A stretch of DNA of 57,206 nt from Streptomyces sparsogenes (GCF_001704635.1 NZ_MAXF01000195.1:1-57206); one strand, 5' to 3'. Shown: positions 16,362 to 24,861, counted from the first letter of the stretch. Numbers and translations: made by a program. Notes: a model not told the origin generated them from the sequence alone.

Positions 16362-16985
16362 CTACGAGGAGGCCGTCTCCGCGGGGACGGCCTCCGTGTC
16401 CTTCCCGGGGCCGGTGGCGTCCTTCCCGGGGTCGGTGGCCAGGATGAACTCGTACAGGTCCTCGTGGGTGCGCGCCCGGCCGCCCGCGTCCACCTCGGCG
16501 TTCCACCGCTCCACCAGGTCCAGGTGCTCGCGCCAGGCCGCTCGGTTGCGCATGATGTCGCGCCGGTAGGCGACCAGGTCCATGGCGGCCAGGTTCCAGG
16601 AGTCCGGGCCGCCGCACAGGGTCTTCTCGCGGATGCCCACCGAACCCTGGTCGAGCGCGGTCGGGAAGGTGGCGCACACCATCGGGCGGTGGACGTACGC
16701 GCCGCAACGGGCCTTGCCGGGGGCGATCTCCATCAGGAACACGCACCCCTTGGTGACCGGCCGGTGCAGCAGGTGGAGGTCGTACAGCGGGCCGCCGGGC
16801 CGGAAGCGGAAGTCGCTGTTGTCCTCCTCCTTGCCCTCCTTCAGGTAGACGAACTCCCTGGGGTGGAGGGCCATCCCGGACGCGAGCCTGCGGACGTCCG
16901 CGACGGTCACCGCGACGTTGTACTCCCGGCAGCACCTGCCCTCGCAGTCGGCGCAGCCCGCCAGGTTCGCCCCGCCGCCGGTCAC
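16362..16985 (-). CDS. YkgJ-family cysteine-cluster (Zn/Fe-chelating) protein
   Basis: The 207-residue product starts at a GTG whose bases overlap the TGA stop of the preceding gene (GTGA), so translation is coupled. It begins near CADCEGRCC, a CxxCxxxCC cluster. A second set of cysteines lies around KGCVFLMEIAPGKARCGAY and RPMVCATFP, the signature of the YkgJ/UPF0153 'zinc- or iron-chelating' domain. The biochemical role of this family is poorly known. The C-terminus is hydrophilic with duplicated GKD-type motifs. It converges with the beta-helix/AAA gene at a distance of only 10 bp and probably forms a two-gene operon with the related upstream gene. Confidence 0.8.
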   Translation of the reverse strand: MTGGGANLAGCADCEGRCCREYNVAVTVADVRRLASGMALHPREFVYLKEGKEEDNSDFRFRPGGPLYDLHLLHRPVTKGCVFLMEIAPGKARCGAYVHRPMVCATFPTALDQGSVGIREKTLCGGPDSWNLAAMDLVAYRRDIMRNRAAWREHLDLVERWNAEVDAGGRARTHEDLYEFILATDPGKDATGPGKDTEAVPAETASS

Positions 16986-17590
16986 GCGACCACGTCCTCG
17001 GGCCAGGGCGTACCGGCCTCGCGCGCGGCCTGCGCCTCCAGCAGATAGCGCTGGAAGTCCTGGACGTCCGGCGGGGTTTCGGCCTTCTCGGCCAGCGTGT
17101 TCCAGCGGGCGACCAGCTCGAACCAGTGGTCCCGGTCGGCGATCCACTGACGCTCCGCCGCCGCCAGCTCCTCCTCGTCGAGCCGGTGTCCGCCCTCGCC
17201 CGCCGGCTCGGTGTTCCCGCCGGGCACCGAGGGGAACATGCGGCAGGACACGGGCGCAAGTTCGCCCAGCCCGCAGCGGCCGGTCCCCTCGAGGGTGCGT
17301 ATGTGGAAAACGCAGCCATGGGCGGCGTTGGCCACCCGCACGTTCACCCGGCGCCGCGCGTTGTCCAGCACCACCCCGGTCGGGTCGTTGGCGGCGGCCG
17401 GCGCGGTCTGGGTGAAGTGCCACGGCTCGAGGGCCAGGGTGCGGGCGATGCGGACCAGATCCGCACCGGTGACGTAACGCGGCCCGCGGTAGCACAGCGC
17501 CTTCGCTCGGGAGGTCTGCCATTGGGCTTCGGGGCCCGCGATGCTGTCCACTGTCAATCCATCGTCCCCTTCGCACAGGGCGAAACGCAC
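16982..17590 (-). CDS. Second YkgJ-like cysteine-cluster protein
   Basis: A 202-residue protein with an ATG start. It retains the C-terminal part of the YkgJ pattern (HGCVFHIRTLEGTGRCGLG and APVSCRMFP) and the preceding helix typical of the family (VTGADLVRIARTLALEP). It lacks the N-terminal CxxCxxxCC seen in its downstream neighbour; only one Cys remains there (KALCYRG). The two genes overlap by four bases and may encode a heteromeric metal-binding complex. A GGGA/TCCC element lies about 65 bp upstream of the start, linking the pair to the T7SS locus by sequence. Function unknown. Confidence 0.75.
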   Translation of the reverse strand: MRFALCEGDDGLTVDSIAGPEAQWQTSRAKALCYRGPRYVTGADLVRIARTLALEPWHFTQTAPAAANDPTGVVLDNARRRVNVRVANAAHGCVFHIRTLEGTGRCGLGELAPVSCRMFPSVPGGNTEPAGEGGHRLDEEELAAAERQWIADRDHWFELVARWNTLAEKAETPPDVQDFQRYLLEAQAAREAGTPWPEDVVA

Positions 17591-17654
17591 AGCTTGTCAA
17601 CGTAGTCGCCAGCGAGCGTAGCCGATGGGCAGTGGGTGGCCGGGCGCCACACAT

Positions 17655-17670
17655 CTGGGGATCTCCCTGG
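17655..17670 (-). promoter_or_regulatory. GGGA-GA-TCCC element upstream of the YkgJ pair
   Basis: The minus strand reads CCAGGGAGATCCCCAG, matching 14 of 16 bases of the duplicated element at 11464-11521. It lies 65-80 bp upstream of the ATG at 17590, a plausible promoter position. Confidence 0.45.
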
Positions 17671-17712
17671 AAATCCGCGCCGCGGTGGCCAGGAGGTACC
17701 GGCCGGCCCGGG

Positions 17713-18150
17713 TCAGCGCGGGTCGCCGGGGACGTCCTCCGGGGCGAGAAGTACGGCGATCCGGCTGCTGTGGGTGACGGCGTCGCTGACCCGGGGGTTG
17801 AGGAGGGCTTCGAGGGCCCCTCGGTGGTGGGGGCTGAGGACCAGAAGGTCGGCCTGCCACTCCTCGGCGGCGGAGGAGATGGTGGTGGCTATCTGAGTGG
17901 TCAGGGCGTCGGCGAGGGTGCCCTCGGCGTCGACGCCCGCCTCACGCAGCGAGGCGACGGCCTCGTCCAGGATGGCCTTGGCCTCCGCGTCCTCCTCCAG
18001 GGAGACCACGGCGGCGATCGTCGCCATGGAAGCGGCGACGTGCAGAACGCCGACCTTGCCCCCGGTCAGCCGGGCCATGTCGCCGGCCAGGCGTACGGCG
18101 GAGTGGCGGGCGGGGCTGGAATCGACAGCCACGAGAATCCGCTGGAACAT
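17713..18150 (-). CDS. Universal stress protein (UspA family)
   Basis: A single Usp domain of 145 residues, starting ATG with FQRILVAVDSSPARHSAVRLA, the standard first strand and helix of UspA. The C-terminal loop that normally reads GxxGxxxxxxxxxGS for ATP binding is here SPHHRGALEALLNPRVSD. The glycine pattern is broken, and the protein may not bind ATP in the classical way. It sits 151 bp downstream of the flavoprotein gene in the same direction, separated from it by a hairpin, so it is probably a separate transcription unit. Confidence 0.88.
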   Translation of the reverse strand: MFQRILVAVDSSPARHSAVRLAGDMARLTGGKVGVLHVAASMATIAAVVSLEEDAEAKAILDEAVASLREAGVDAEGTLADALTTQIATTISSAAEEWQADLLVLSPHHRGALEALLNPRVSDAVTHSSRIAVLLAPEDVPGDPR

Positions 18151-18241
18151 CGCTTTCGTCCTTTTCAGATGGGAGGCCGCGAGGGGGCGCCGTACTCGCC
18201 GACGGCGGGCCGTGCCGCGGCCGTTTCTCCGTCACCCTATG

Positions 18242-18260
18242 CCGGGCCGCGGCGGCCCGG
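18242..18260 (-). terminator. GC-rich hairpin after the flavoprotein gene
   Basis: Perfect 7-bp stem (CCGGGCC/GGCCCGG) with a 5-base GCGGC loop, about 40 bp past the stop at 18302. No U-tract. It is a candidate terminator of the catabolic operon. Confidence 0.45.
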
Positions 18261-18301
18261 TTGCCGGTGAGCGCACGGAGGTGTGTCCGGCAGCGCACCG
18301 G

Positions 18302-20335
18302 TCACAGCGCCATGCACAGCCGCCGGGCGTCGAGGATCGCGGCGTGGATGTTGCGGTGGGCGACCGCGTCGCCGATGCGGAACAGCTGGTAGTCGCCGTC
18401 CGGGTGGGCCACCGTGGTCTGCGGCCGGCCCTCGGTCAGCGCGACGGGGTCGGTCTCCCCGAGGTTTCGCGAGCCGGCCCTGAGGCGGCCGTACAGGTCG
18501 TCGACCGGCAGGGTCCCGTGCTCGACGACGACCTCGTCGACGGTCCGCTCCACGACGGCGTCGGAGTACACGTTGGCCAGCGTGGTGATGAGCGCGCCGT
18601 TCTCCCGGCGTACCGAGCGCAGCTCGTGGTCGGGGGTCAGGACGGCGCCGGAGGCGTACAGGGCGCGCAGGTAGTCCGGATAGATCGTGCCGGTGACATC
18701 CGCGCCGACCATCCGGTCGGGGGTGACGAGTTCCACCCGGACACCCGCGGCGGCCAGCCGCTCGGCGGCGGTCAGGGCCTGTTCCCCGCCGTGGTCGTCG
18801 TAGACGAGTACGCGACGGCCCGGCCGTGGGGTGCCGCCGAGCACGTCCCACGTCGTGGTGATGAGTTCCTCGCCCGACTCCACGACGGATGTGTTGGGCA
18901 GGCCGCCGGTGGCGACCACGACGACATCGGGCCGCAGGGCGAGGACGTCCTCGGGTTCGGCGAAGTGGTTGAGCGCGACCGTCACTTTCAGGCGCCGCAC
19001 TTCCTGGGCCAGCCAGTGGACGATCCCGGCCTTCTCGGCATGACGGGGTGTCCTGGCGGCGAGCAGCACCTGCCCGCCCAGTTGGCCGGCCGCCTCCAGC
19101 AGCGTCACGTCGTGCCCGCGTTCCGCGCAGACCCGGGCGGCTTCGAGGCCCGCCGGGCCGCCGCCGATCACCACGACCCGCTTGGTGTCCGCGCCCGGGG
19201 TGACCAGGTGCGGGATCACGGCTTCGCGTCCTGTGGCCGGGTTGTGCAGGCAGAAGGTCTCGACGCGGGACGCACAGTAGGTGGCGCCGACGCAGGGGCG
19301 GATGCGGTCCTCCTCGCCCGCGATCAGTTTGGCCACGAGGTGCGGGTCGGCGATGTGGGCGCGTGTCATCCCGACCATGTCGGCGTGGCCCGCGTCGATC
19401 GCGTACCGCGCGGTGGGCAGGTCCGCGATCCGCCCGGCGTGGAAGACGGGCAGGTGCACCGCCTTGCGGATGGCGCCCGCCACCGACACGTCGGCGCCGA
19501 GCGGGCGGCCGAACACCGGTATGACGTCGGACAGCTCGCGGTCGGTGTTACCGGCGCCGCGAATGACGGAGAGGAAGTCGAGCGCGCCGGTGTCCGCCAT
19601 CGCCGTCGCGATGTCGAGGCAGTCCGCGGCATCGAGGCCACCGCGAACCCCTTCGTCGCCCGGGATCCGCAGGCCGACGACGAAGTCGGTGCCGACCTGG
19701 CGCCGTACCTCCTCGAGCACCAGCCGGCCGAAGCGCAGCCGGTTCTCCAGGCTGCCGCCGAACTCGTCGTCGCGGTGGTTGGTGCGCGGCGACCAGAACT
19801 GGTCGATCAGATGGCCGGCCATGGCGGCGATCTCTATCCCGTCGAGCCCGCCCTCGCGGGCCCGCCGGGCGGCCGCGCCGTAGGCCTTGACGATCCGGTC
19901 GATGTCGAACCGCTCGATCTCCTTGGGGAAGCTGCGGTGCGCGCGCTCGCGCACCGCGGACGGGCCGACCGCCGGCAGCCACCGGTCGATGTCCCACTTG
20001 GAGCGGCGCCCCAGATGCGTGACCTGCAACATGATCGCGGCGCCGTGCTCATGCACCCGCTCGGAGATCGAGCGGTAGAACGGCAGCACCGCGTCGTCCC
20101 CGGCGTCGATCTGGTCGAACACGTTCGCGGAATCGGGGGCGACGTTGCTCGATCCCCCGATGATCGTCAGCGCGATGCCGCCCTTGGCCTTCTCCTCGTG
20201 GTACAGCGCGTACCGCGGCCCCGGGGCGCCGCCGTCGAGATAGCCGGACGGTGCGTGTCCGGTGCTGTAGATGCGGTTCCTCAGCAGCAGGTTGTTCACC
20301 CGCAACGGCTGCAGGACCGGGTCGTTCCGGCTCAC
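18302..20335 (-). CDS. NADH:flavin oxidoreductase of the 2,4-dienoyl-CoA reductase/TMADH type
   Basis: A 677-residue two-part flavoprotein. The start chosen is GTG 20335 (VSRNDPVLQPL), with AAGGAG upstream; the open frame extends 15 codons further without a better site. The N-terminal half is an OYE-type FMN barrel, and the C-terminal half a FAD/NAD(P) disulfide-reductase-like domain (VVVIGGGPAGLEAARVCAERG). Between them the iron-sulfur motif reads RPCVGATYCASRVETFCLHNPATG. The second Cys of the usual CxxCxxxC is Ala, so a standard 4Fe-4S cluster looks incomplete. Related enzymes demethylate N-methylated amines or amino acids, or reduce enoyl-CoA. As the last gene of a cluster with an amine-type oxidase and amino-acid importer, oxidative N-demethylation is the favoured guess. 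Confidence 0.8.
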   Translation of the reverse strand: MSRNDPVLQPLRVNNLLLRNRIYSTGHAPSGYLDGGAPGPRYALYHEEKAKGGIALTIIGGSSNVAPDSANVFDQIDAGDDAVLPFYRSISERVHEHGAAIMLQVTHLGRRSKWDIDRWLPAVGPSAVRERAHRSFPKEIERFDIDRIVKAYGAAARRAREGGLDGIEIAAMAGHLIDQFWSPRTNHRDDEFGGSLENRLRFGRLVLEEVRRQVGTDFVVGLRIPGDEGVRGGLDAADCLDIATAMADTGALDFLSVIRGAGNTDRELSDVIPVFGRPLGADVSVAGAIRKAVHLPVFHAGRIADLPTARYAIDAGHADMVGMTRAHIADPHLVAKLIAGEEDRIRPCVGATYCASRVETFCLHNPATGREAVIPHLVTPGADTKRVVVIGGGPAGLEAARVCAERGHDVTLLEAAGQLGGQVLLAARTPRHAEKAGIVHWLAQEVRRLKVTVALNHFAEPEDVLALRPDVVVVATGGLPNTSVVESGEELITTTWDVLGGTPRPGRRVLVYDDHGGEQALTAAERLAAAGVRVELVTPDRMVGADVTGTIYPDYLRALYASGAVLTPDHELRSVRRENGALITTLANVYSDAVVERTVDEVVVEHGTLPVDDLYGRLRAGSRNLGETDPVALTEGRPQTTVAHPDGDYQLFRIGDAVAHRNIHAAILDARRLCMAL

Positions 20336-20390
20336 TGGGGAGGGCTCCTTCCGGGAGGGGAAAGGGGTTGAACGGGTCACCGCGCTCGCG

Positions 20391-21431
20391 TTACGACAGG
20401 TTCACCACCGCCCCCGTGTCCGCGCTGGTCCGAGCGGCGTCCAGGACGGTCGCGGTGGCCACCGCGTCCCACGGATCAACGGGCACGGGCCCGGTGCCAC
20501 GCACCGCGGCGGCGAACGCCGGGTAGAACCGGTCCCACGCCCCACGGGCGGAGGCCACCTGCTCGACGCGGTCCCCGCGCAGCACCCGGCCCCACCGGGA
20601 CACGGGCTCGGTTCCCCAGCGGTCCCCCTCGGAGGCCGGGGAGCAGCCCGCGACCAGCAGCTCCTCCTGTCCGTCCACGCCCTCCACCACGTACGAACCG
20701 GTGGTCCCCGTGGCGCGGAAGCGGAGCCCCGGCGCGCCCTGCCGCCAGCTGCCCGACAGATGCGACCGGACGCCACCGCGGTGGGTCAGCGCGACGAAGA
20801 CGTCCTCGTCGAGCCCGGGCTCGCCGCCCGTGGCCTCGCGGTGGCGCAGTTCCGCGTAGACGCGCTCCACCGGCCCGCACAGGACGAGCGCCTGGTCGAT
20901 CAGATGGCTGCCGAAGTCGAGCAGGGTGCCACCGCCCGCCGCGGGCGGTCCCGGTTCGGGCTGGAAGCGCTCGAACCGGGACTCGAGCCGGATGAGGGTG
21001 CCGAGGGTGCCCTGCTCGACCAGGCGCCGCAGGGTCAGGAAGTCCGAGTCCCAACGGCGGTTCTGATAGACGGTCAGCGGCACGCCGAGCCGCTCCGCCA
21101 GCTCCACCGTCTCCCGTGCCGATCGGGCGTCGAGGGCGAACGGCTTGTCGCAGACCACCGCCAGGCCCAGTTCCAGGGCCTGCCGCACCAGCGGGATGTG
21201 CGTGGCGGCGGGTGTCGAGATGGCGACCGCCTCGGCTCCGCCCCGGGCGAGGTCCGCCAGCGAGGCGTACGCCGGGCGGCCGAGCTCCTCGGCGACCCGG
21301 GCCCGGCGCTCCGGCGAAGTGGTGACCACTCCGAGGAAGTCGCAGTCCGGTGCGGAGGCGAGCAGCGGCGCGTGGAAGTACCTGCCGCCGAAGCCGTAGC
21401 CGGCCAGTCCGATGCGGAGTGGAGCGCTCAT
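20391..21431 (-). CDS. Gfo/Idh/MocA family NAD(P)-dependent oxidoreductase
   Basis: A 346-residue dehydrogenase with an N-terminal Rossmann fold (RIGLAGYGFGGRYFHAPLL) and the family's catalytic-lysine loop in the form CDKPF, near residue 95. The C-terminal alpha/beta domain contains GGGTLLDFGSHLIDQAL, typical of the substrate-binding part. Substrates in this family are usually cyclic polyols, sugars or imines. It starts at ATG 21431 and lies 55 bp upstream of the flavoprotein and 132 bp downstream of the DAO-type oxidase, that spacer being filled by heptamer repeats. Probably part of the same catabolic operon; the substrate is unknown. Confidence 0.88.
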   Translation of the reverse strand: MSAPLRIGLAGYGFGGRYFHAPLLASAPDCDFLGVVTTSPERRARVAEELGRPAYASLADLARGGAEAVAISTPAATHIPLVRQALELGLAVVCDKPFALDARSARETVELAERLGVPLTVYQNRRWDSDFLTLRRLVEQGTLGTLIRLESRFERFQPEPGPPAAGGGTLLDFGSHLIDQALVLCGPVERVYAELRHREATGGEPGLDEDVFVALTHRGGVRSHLSGSWRQGAPGLRFRATGTTGSYVVEGVDGQEELLVAGCSPASEGDRWGTEPVSRWGRVLRGDRVEQVASARGAWDRFYPAFAAAVRGTGPVPVDPWDAVATATVLDAARTSADTGAVVNLS

Positions 21432-21477
21432 TGAGGGGTGGGATCCTTCCTGCGGTGCCTGGGATGCGGGCGGGTCT

Positions 21478-21561
21478 CGGTCGCCGGTCTTCGGTCGCCG
21501 GTCGCCGGTCTTCGGTTGCCAGTCGCCGGTCGCCGGTCGCCGGTCGTCGGTCGTCGGTCGT
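21478..21561. repeat. Twelve tandem heptamers (CGGTCGC and variants)
   Basis: Twelve consecutive 7-bp units, mainly CGGTCGC, CGGTCGT and CGGTCTT, fill most of the 132-bp space between the oxidase stop and the dehydrogenase start. The array ends directly next to the stop codon at 21564-21566. Confidence 0.85.
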
Positions 21562-21563
21562 CG

Positions 21564-22700
21564 TCAGCGGAAGCGGGCGGGGTTGAACGCCGCCAGCAGC
21601 GGGCTGCTCTCGCCGGTGACGATCTCCTCGGCCAGCAGTTCGCCGGCGATCAGGGCAAGGGTCGCGCCGCTGTGCGTGAACGCCACGTGCAGGCCGGCCA
21701 CCTCCTCGACCGCGCCGAGCACCGGCTCGCCGTCCCCGGGGATCGGCTTGGGCCCCACCCCGTAGGAGGCCGCCGTCAGCCGCGGGTTGCCCTCCAGGAC
21801 GGCCGACGCCTCCCGCAACAGCTGCTCGACCGTGTCGTCCTTGACCTCGTAGGTGCCGTCCGGGTGCACGATCACCTCGTCGGCCGAGGCGTCGGAGTCC
21901 ATCACCAGCGATCCGTCCGGAGCGGGACGCACCGCCACGCGGGGCGTATTCAGCACGGCGCGCAGAGCGGTGTCCACGGGCGGGGTGCGCACCAGCAGCG
22001 CCACCGGGGTCGCGTCCGGGATCCGCACGCCGTATTCCTCGACCATGCGGGGCACCGCGGCGCCCGTCGCCAGGAGTACGGAGTCGACGTCGATCCGCTC
22101 GCCGGACCCGGTCCGTACGGCCGTGGCCCGGCCGCCTTCCACGACGACGGACGCGGCGCCGGCGCCGGTGACGACGCGGCCCCCGGCCACGGTGAAGTCG
22201 GCGGCGAGCCGGGCGACGAGTGCCTCGAGGTCGACCCAGCCCTCCCCCGGGTTGAAGATGGCGCCGTCGTCCGGGATCGCGGCCGGATCGACACCGGGCG
22301 TCCAGTCGGCCACCTCGTCGCGGGTCAGCCACCGCGCGTCGTATCCGCATCGCCGCATGTGGTCGAACGCCGAGCGGTGTGACTCGGGGGCGTCGGGCGC
22401 CGCCCAGGTCAGCCCGCCGTCGAAGGTGAGGTAGGCGGAGGAGGACGGGTCGCGGTGGGCGAAGGTGCGGTAGCGGTCGATGCCCAGCAGCCGCAGCTCG
22501 TGGTACGCCTGGGAGCGCAGGCCGGGGCCGCCGAAGGAGTTCAGCCACGACAGGGAGCGGCCCGACGCGCCGTCCGCGAGTTCCGCGGCGGTGACGAGGA
22601 CGACCTGGGCCCCACGCCGGGCGAGCTGCGCCGCGGTGGAGACCCCGAGGACGCCACCGCCCACGACGGCGACGCGGGGGCTGGAGGAGGAATTGCGCAT
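21564..22700 (-). CDS. FAD-dependent oxidoreductase, DAO family (glycine/D-amino-acid oxidase-like)
   Basis: The start chosen is ATG 22700 (MRNSSSSPRVAVVGGG), with GGAAGG upstream, giving 378 residues; an in-frame ATG nine codons earlier is possible. The dinucleotide-binding motif VAVVGGGVLGVSTAAQLARRG is at the N-terminus. The C-terminal FAD segment includes GVGPKPIPGDGEPVLGAVEEVAG and the closing helix TLALIAGELLAEEI. This layout is that of DadA, sarcosine and proline dehydrogenase-like flavoproteins, which oxidise secondary or D-amino acids. It follows the LacI gene by 260 bp. Together with the amino-acid ABC importer it probably oxidises the imported amine. Confidence 0.87.
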   Translation of the reverse strand: MRNSSSSPRVAVVGGGVLGVSTAAQLARRGAQVVLVTAAELADGASGRSLSWLNSFGGPGLRSQAYHELRLLGIDRYRTFAHRDPSSSAYLTFDGGLTWAAPDAPESHRSAFDHMRRCGYDARWLTRDEVADWTPGVDPAAIPDDGAIFNPGEGWVDLEALVARLAADFTVAGGRVVTGAGAASVVVEGGRATAVRTGSGERIDVDSVLLATGAAVPRMVEEYGVRIPDATPVALLVRTPPVDTALRAVLNTPRVAVRPAPDGSLVMDSDASADEVIVHPDGTYEVKDDTVEQLLREASAVLEGNPRLTAASYGVGPKPIPGDGEPVLGAVEEVAGLHVAFTHSGATLALIAGELLAEEIVTGESSPLLAAFNPARFR

Positions 22701-22960
22701 GGGAAAGTAACCTTCCGTGCTGGACATGGGCTGGACATGGGTGGGGAACGGCCGGTGCCGGTCGGGCGACCGGCGGCGCGGTGCGCGCGCCGGCGGGGCC
22801 GCCGGGGTTGCCGGGGCCGCTTGGTCGGGTGACCGCCCGTCCGGCGGTGTTGTTCGCGGTGCTGCGGTTCCGTGGCTTCGTGGTTTCGCGGGTCGCGGGG
22901 CCAGGGGGGTCCGCGGCGGCGGAGGTGATGCGCCGGCCGCCGGCCCGCGGCTTTCAGGGG

Positions 22961-24082
22961 TCAGACGGTATGGACGGCGTCCCGCCCGGCGGCGCTGGAA
23001 CGGACGATCAGTTCGGTGGGCAGGATGATCCGCTCGCCCGGACTGTCATCGCCCTTGATCCGTGCGAAGAGCCGTTCCGCGGCGATGCGGCCCATGTCCA
23101 TCGGGGACTGGGCGACGACGGTGAGCGGCGGATCGACCAGGGTGGTCCAGTCCAGATCGTCGAAGCCGACCATGGAGATGTCGTCGGGGATGCCCAGGCC
23201 GCGGCCCCTGACAGCGGTGAACAGCCCCTGGGTGGCGACGTTGTCGGCGGCGAAGACGGCCGTGGGCGGTTCCGGCAGGTCCAGCAGCGCCTCCGCCTCG
23301 CGTTCGAGGTGGGCCGCCTCGCCGACGACGGTGTAGCGGATCAACTCGGCCGCGGTGGGGGCTCCGTACTGGTCCATGGCGGCGACGTAGCCGCGGATGC
23401 GGTCGATCGAGGGACGGGCCGCGCCGTGTACCTCCAGCCGTCCGGTGCCGGCCCGCCTGAGCAGCTCCGGGCTTTCGGAGGGATCCACGCACAACAGCAT
23501 CCCGATCCGGCGGTGGCCCAGCCGCAGCAGGTGCGAGACCGCCTCACGGGCGGCCGCCTCGTTGTCGATGACGACACTGTCCGCGTCGAGCACGCCGCTG
23601 TGCCGGTCGAGCAGGACGACGGGGACACCCAGCTCCTGGGCCCGCTGGAGATGGCCGACGTCGATGACCGCGTTCGGCGCGACGACGATGCCCTCGATCT
23701 GCTTCTCCAGCAGCACCTTGACGGCTGCTCGCTCGATGTCCAGCCGGTCGTCGCTGTTGGCCAGGATGGCCTCGTAGCCCTCCTTGCGGGCGACGTCGCA
23801 GATGCCGCGCATCGCGGTGGCGAAGTACGGGTTGGAGATGTCGACGCCGACGAAACCGATGGTGCGGGTACCGCCGGACCGCATGCTGCGCGCGACGCCG
23901 TTGGGCGAGTAGTCCAGCCGCGCGGCGGCCGCCCGCACCTGGTCGCGCAGGGCGTCGCCGACCCGGCCGTAGTCGCCGAGCGCCCGGCCGGCCGTGGCCA
24001 CCGAAACGCCTGCCTCGCGGGCCACATCGGCCACCGTCGGGCGTCTGCGGCCGCCCTGCGCCCCCGTCTTCGTCGACGCCAT
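22961..24082 (-). CDS. LacI-family transcriptional regulator
   Basis: The 373-residue product has a classic LacI helix-turn-helix (PTVADVAREAGVSVATAGRALG, ending near residue 38) and a periplasmic-binding-protein-like effector domain (TIGFVGVDISNPYFATAMRG onwards). The start ATG overlaps the TGA stop of the importer ATPase gene (TGATG), so it is translated within the importer operon, an unusual place for a LacI repressor. The best target is the double GAGAACGTTCTC operator at 26679-26720, upstream of the first importer gene. That pairing is inferred. Confidence 0.9.
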   Translation of the reverse strand: MASTKTGAQGGRRRPTVADVAREAGVSVATAGRALGDYGRVGDALRDQVRAAAARLDYSPNGVARSMRSGGTRTIGFVGVDISNPYFATAMRGICDVARKEGYEAILANSDDRLDIERAAVKVLLEKQIEGIVVAPNAVIDVGHLQRAQELGVPVVLLDRHSGVLDADSVVIDNEAAAREAVSHLLRLGHRRIGMLLCVDPSESPELLRRAGTGRLEVHGAARPSIDRIRGYVAAMDQYGAPTAAELIRYTVVGEAAHLEREAEALLDLPEPPTAVFAADNVATQGLFTAVRGRGLGIPDDISMVGFDDLDWTTLVDPPLTVVAQSPMDMGRIAAERLFARIKGDDSPGERIILPTELIVRSSAAGRDAVHTV

Positions 24083-24861
24083 CACAGCACCTGCGACAGG
24101 AACTTCTTCAGCCGCGGCGACTGCGGGGCTTCGAAGATCTGCTCGGGTGGCCCTGACTCCACTACGACTCCGGCGTCCATGAACACCACCGTATCGGCTA
24201 CCTGCCGGGCGAACCCCATTTCGTGCGTCACCACCACCATCGTCATGCCCGCGCCGGCGAGGTCGGCCATCAACTGCAGCACCCCCTTGACCAGCTCGGG
24301 GTCCAGCGCGCTGGTGACCTCGTCGAAGAGCATGACCTGAGGCTCCATCGCCAGGGCCCGTGCGATGGCGACCCGCTGCTGCTGACCGCCGGACAGCTGG
24401 CCGGGCCGGTGGTCGCCGCGGTCGGACAGGCCGACCTCGCGCAGCCGCCGCCGGGCGATCCCGACCGCCTGCTCCTGGGACATCTTCTTGACGTTGCGCA
24501 GTGCGAGCGTGATGTTCTGGAGGGCGGTCTTGTGCGGGAAGAGGTTGAAGTGCTGGAACACCATGCCGACTCGCTGCCGCAGCACGTTGATGTCCATCGC
24601 CGCGGTGTCCTCGCCGTCGAGCAGGATGTCGCCCGCGGAGCGGGTTTCCAGCCCGTTCAGGCAGCGCAGCAGTGTCGACTTGCCCGAACCGGAGGGCCCG
24701 ATGATGCACACCGCCTCACCGGCCGCCGCCGTCAGGTCGGCGCCGCGCAGCACCTCGACCGAGCCATAGCTCATCCGGACGCCGCGGGCCTCGAGCGAGG
24801 CGCCCGCGAAGCGGGTGTCGGTGGCGGACGCCGAGGCGGCGGTCAGGTCCGGCGTCTTCAT
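24082..24861 (-). CDS. Polar amino acid ABC transporter ATP-binding protein (GlnQ-like)
   Basis: A 259-residue ABC ATPase with Walker A GPSGSGKST, signature LSGGQQQRVAIARAL, Walker B VMLFDEVTSALD and the switch His in VVVTHEMGF. The TSALDPELV phrase is typical of the polar amino acid transport subfamily. The start ATG overlaps the permease stop by four bases (ATGA), and its stop overlaps the LacI start. It energises uptake through the neighbouring permease. The imported compound is probably an amino acid or charged derivative. Confidence 0.93.
   Translation of the reverse strand: MKTPDLTAASASATDTRFAGASLEARGVRMSYGSVEVLRGADLTAAAGEAVCIIGPSGSGKSTLLRCLNGLETRSAGDILLDGEDTAAMDINVLRQRVGMVFQHFNLFPHKTALQNITLALRNVKKMSQEQAVGIARRRLREVGLSDRGDHRPGQLSGGQQQRVAIARALAMEPQVMLFDEVTSALDPELVKGVLQLMADLAGAGMTMVVVTHEMGFARQVADTVVFMDAGVVVESGPPEQIFEAPQSPRLKKFLSQVL

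Noticed and set aside
17897..20371. 824-codon plus-strand open frame opposite the flavoprotein
   Set aside because: Antisense shadow with low-complexity composition; the leftward flavoprotein has clear FMN and FAD motifs.
21478..21561. Heptamer array considered as regulator binding sites or an origin
   Set aside because: Simple slippage-type repeats between co-oriented genes, without DnaA boxes or palindromic structure.
22701..22960. Possible small gene between the LacI and DAO-oxidase genes
   Set aside because: The 260 bp are very GC-rich with partial hairpins, but no frame has start, ribosome-binding site and protein-like composition together.
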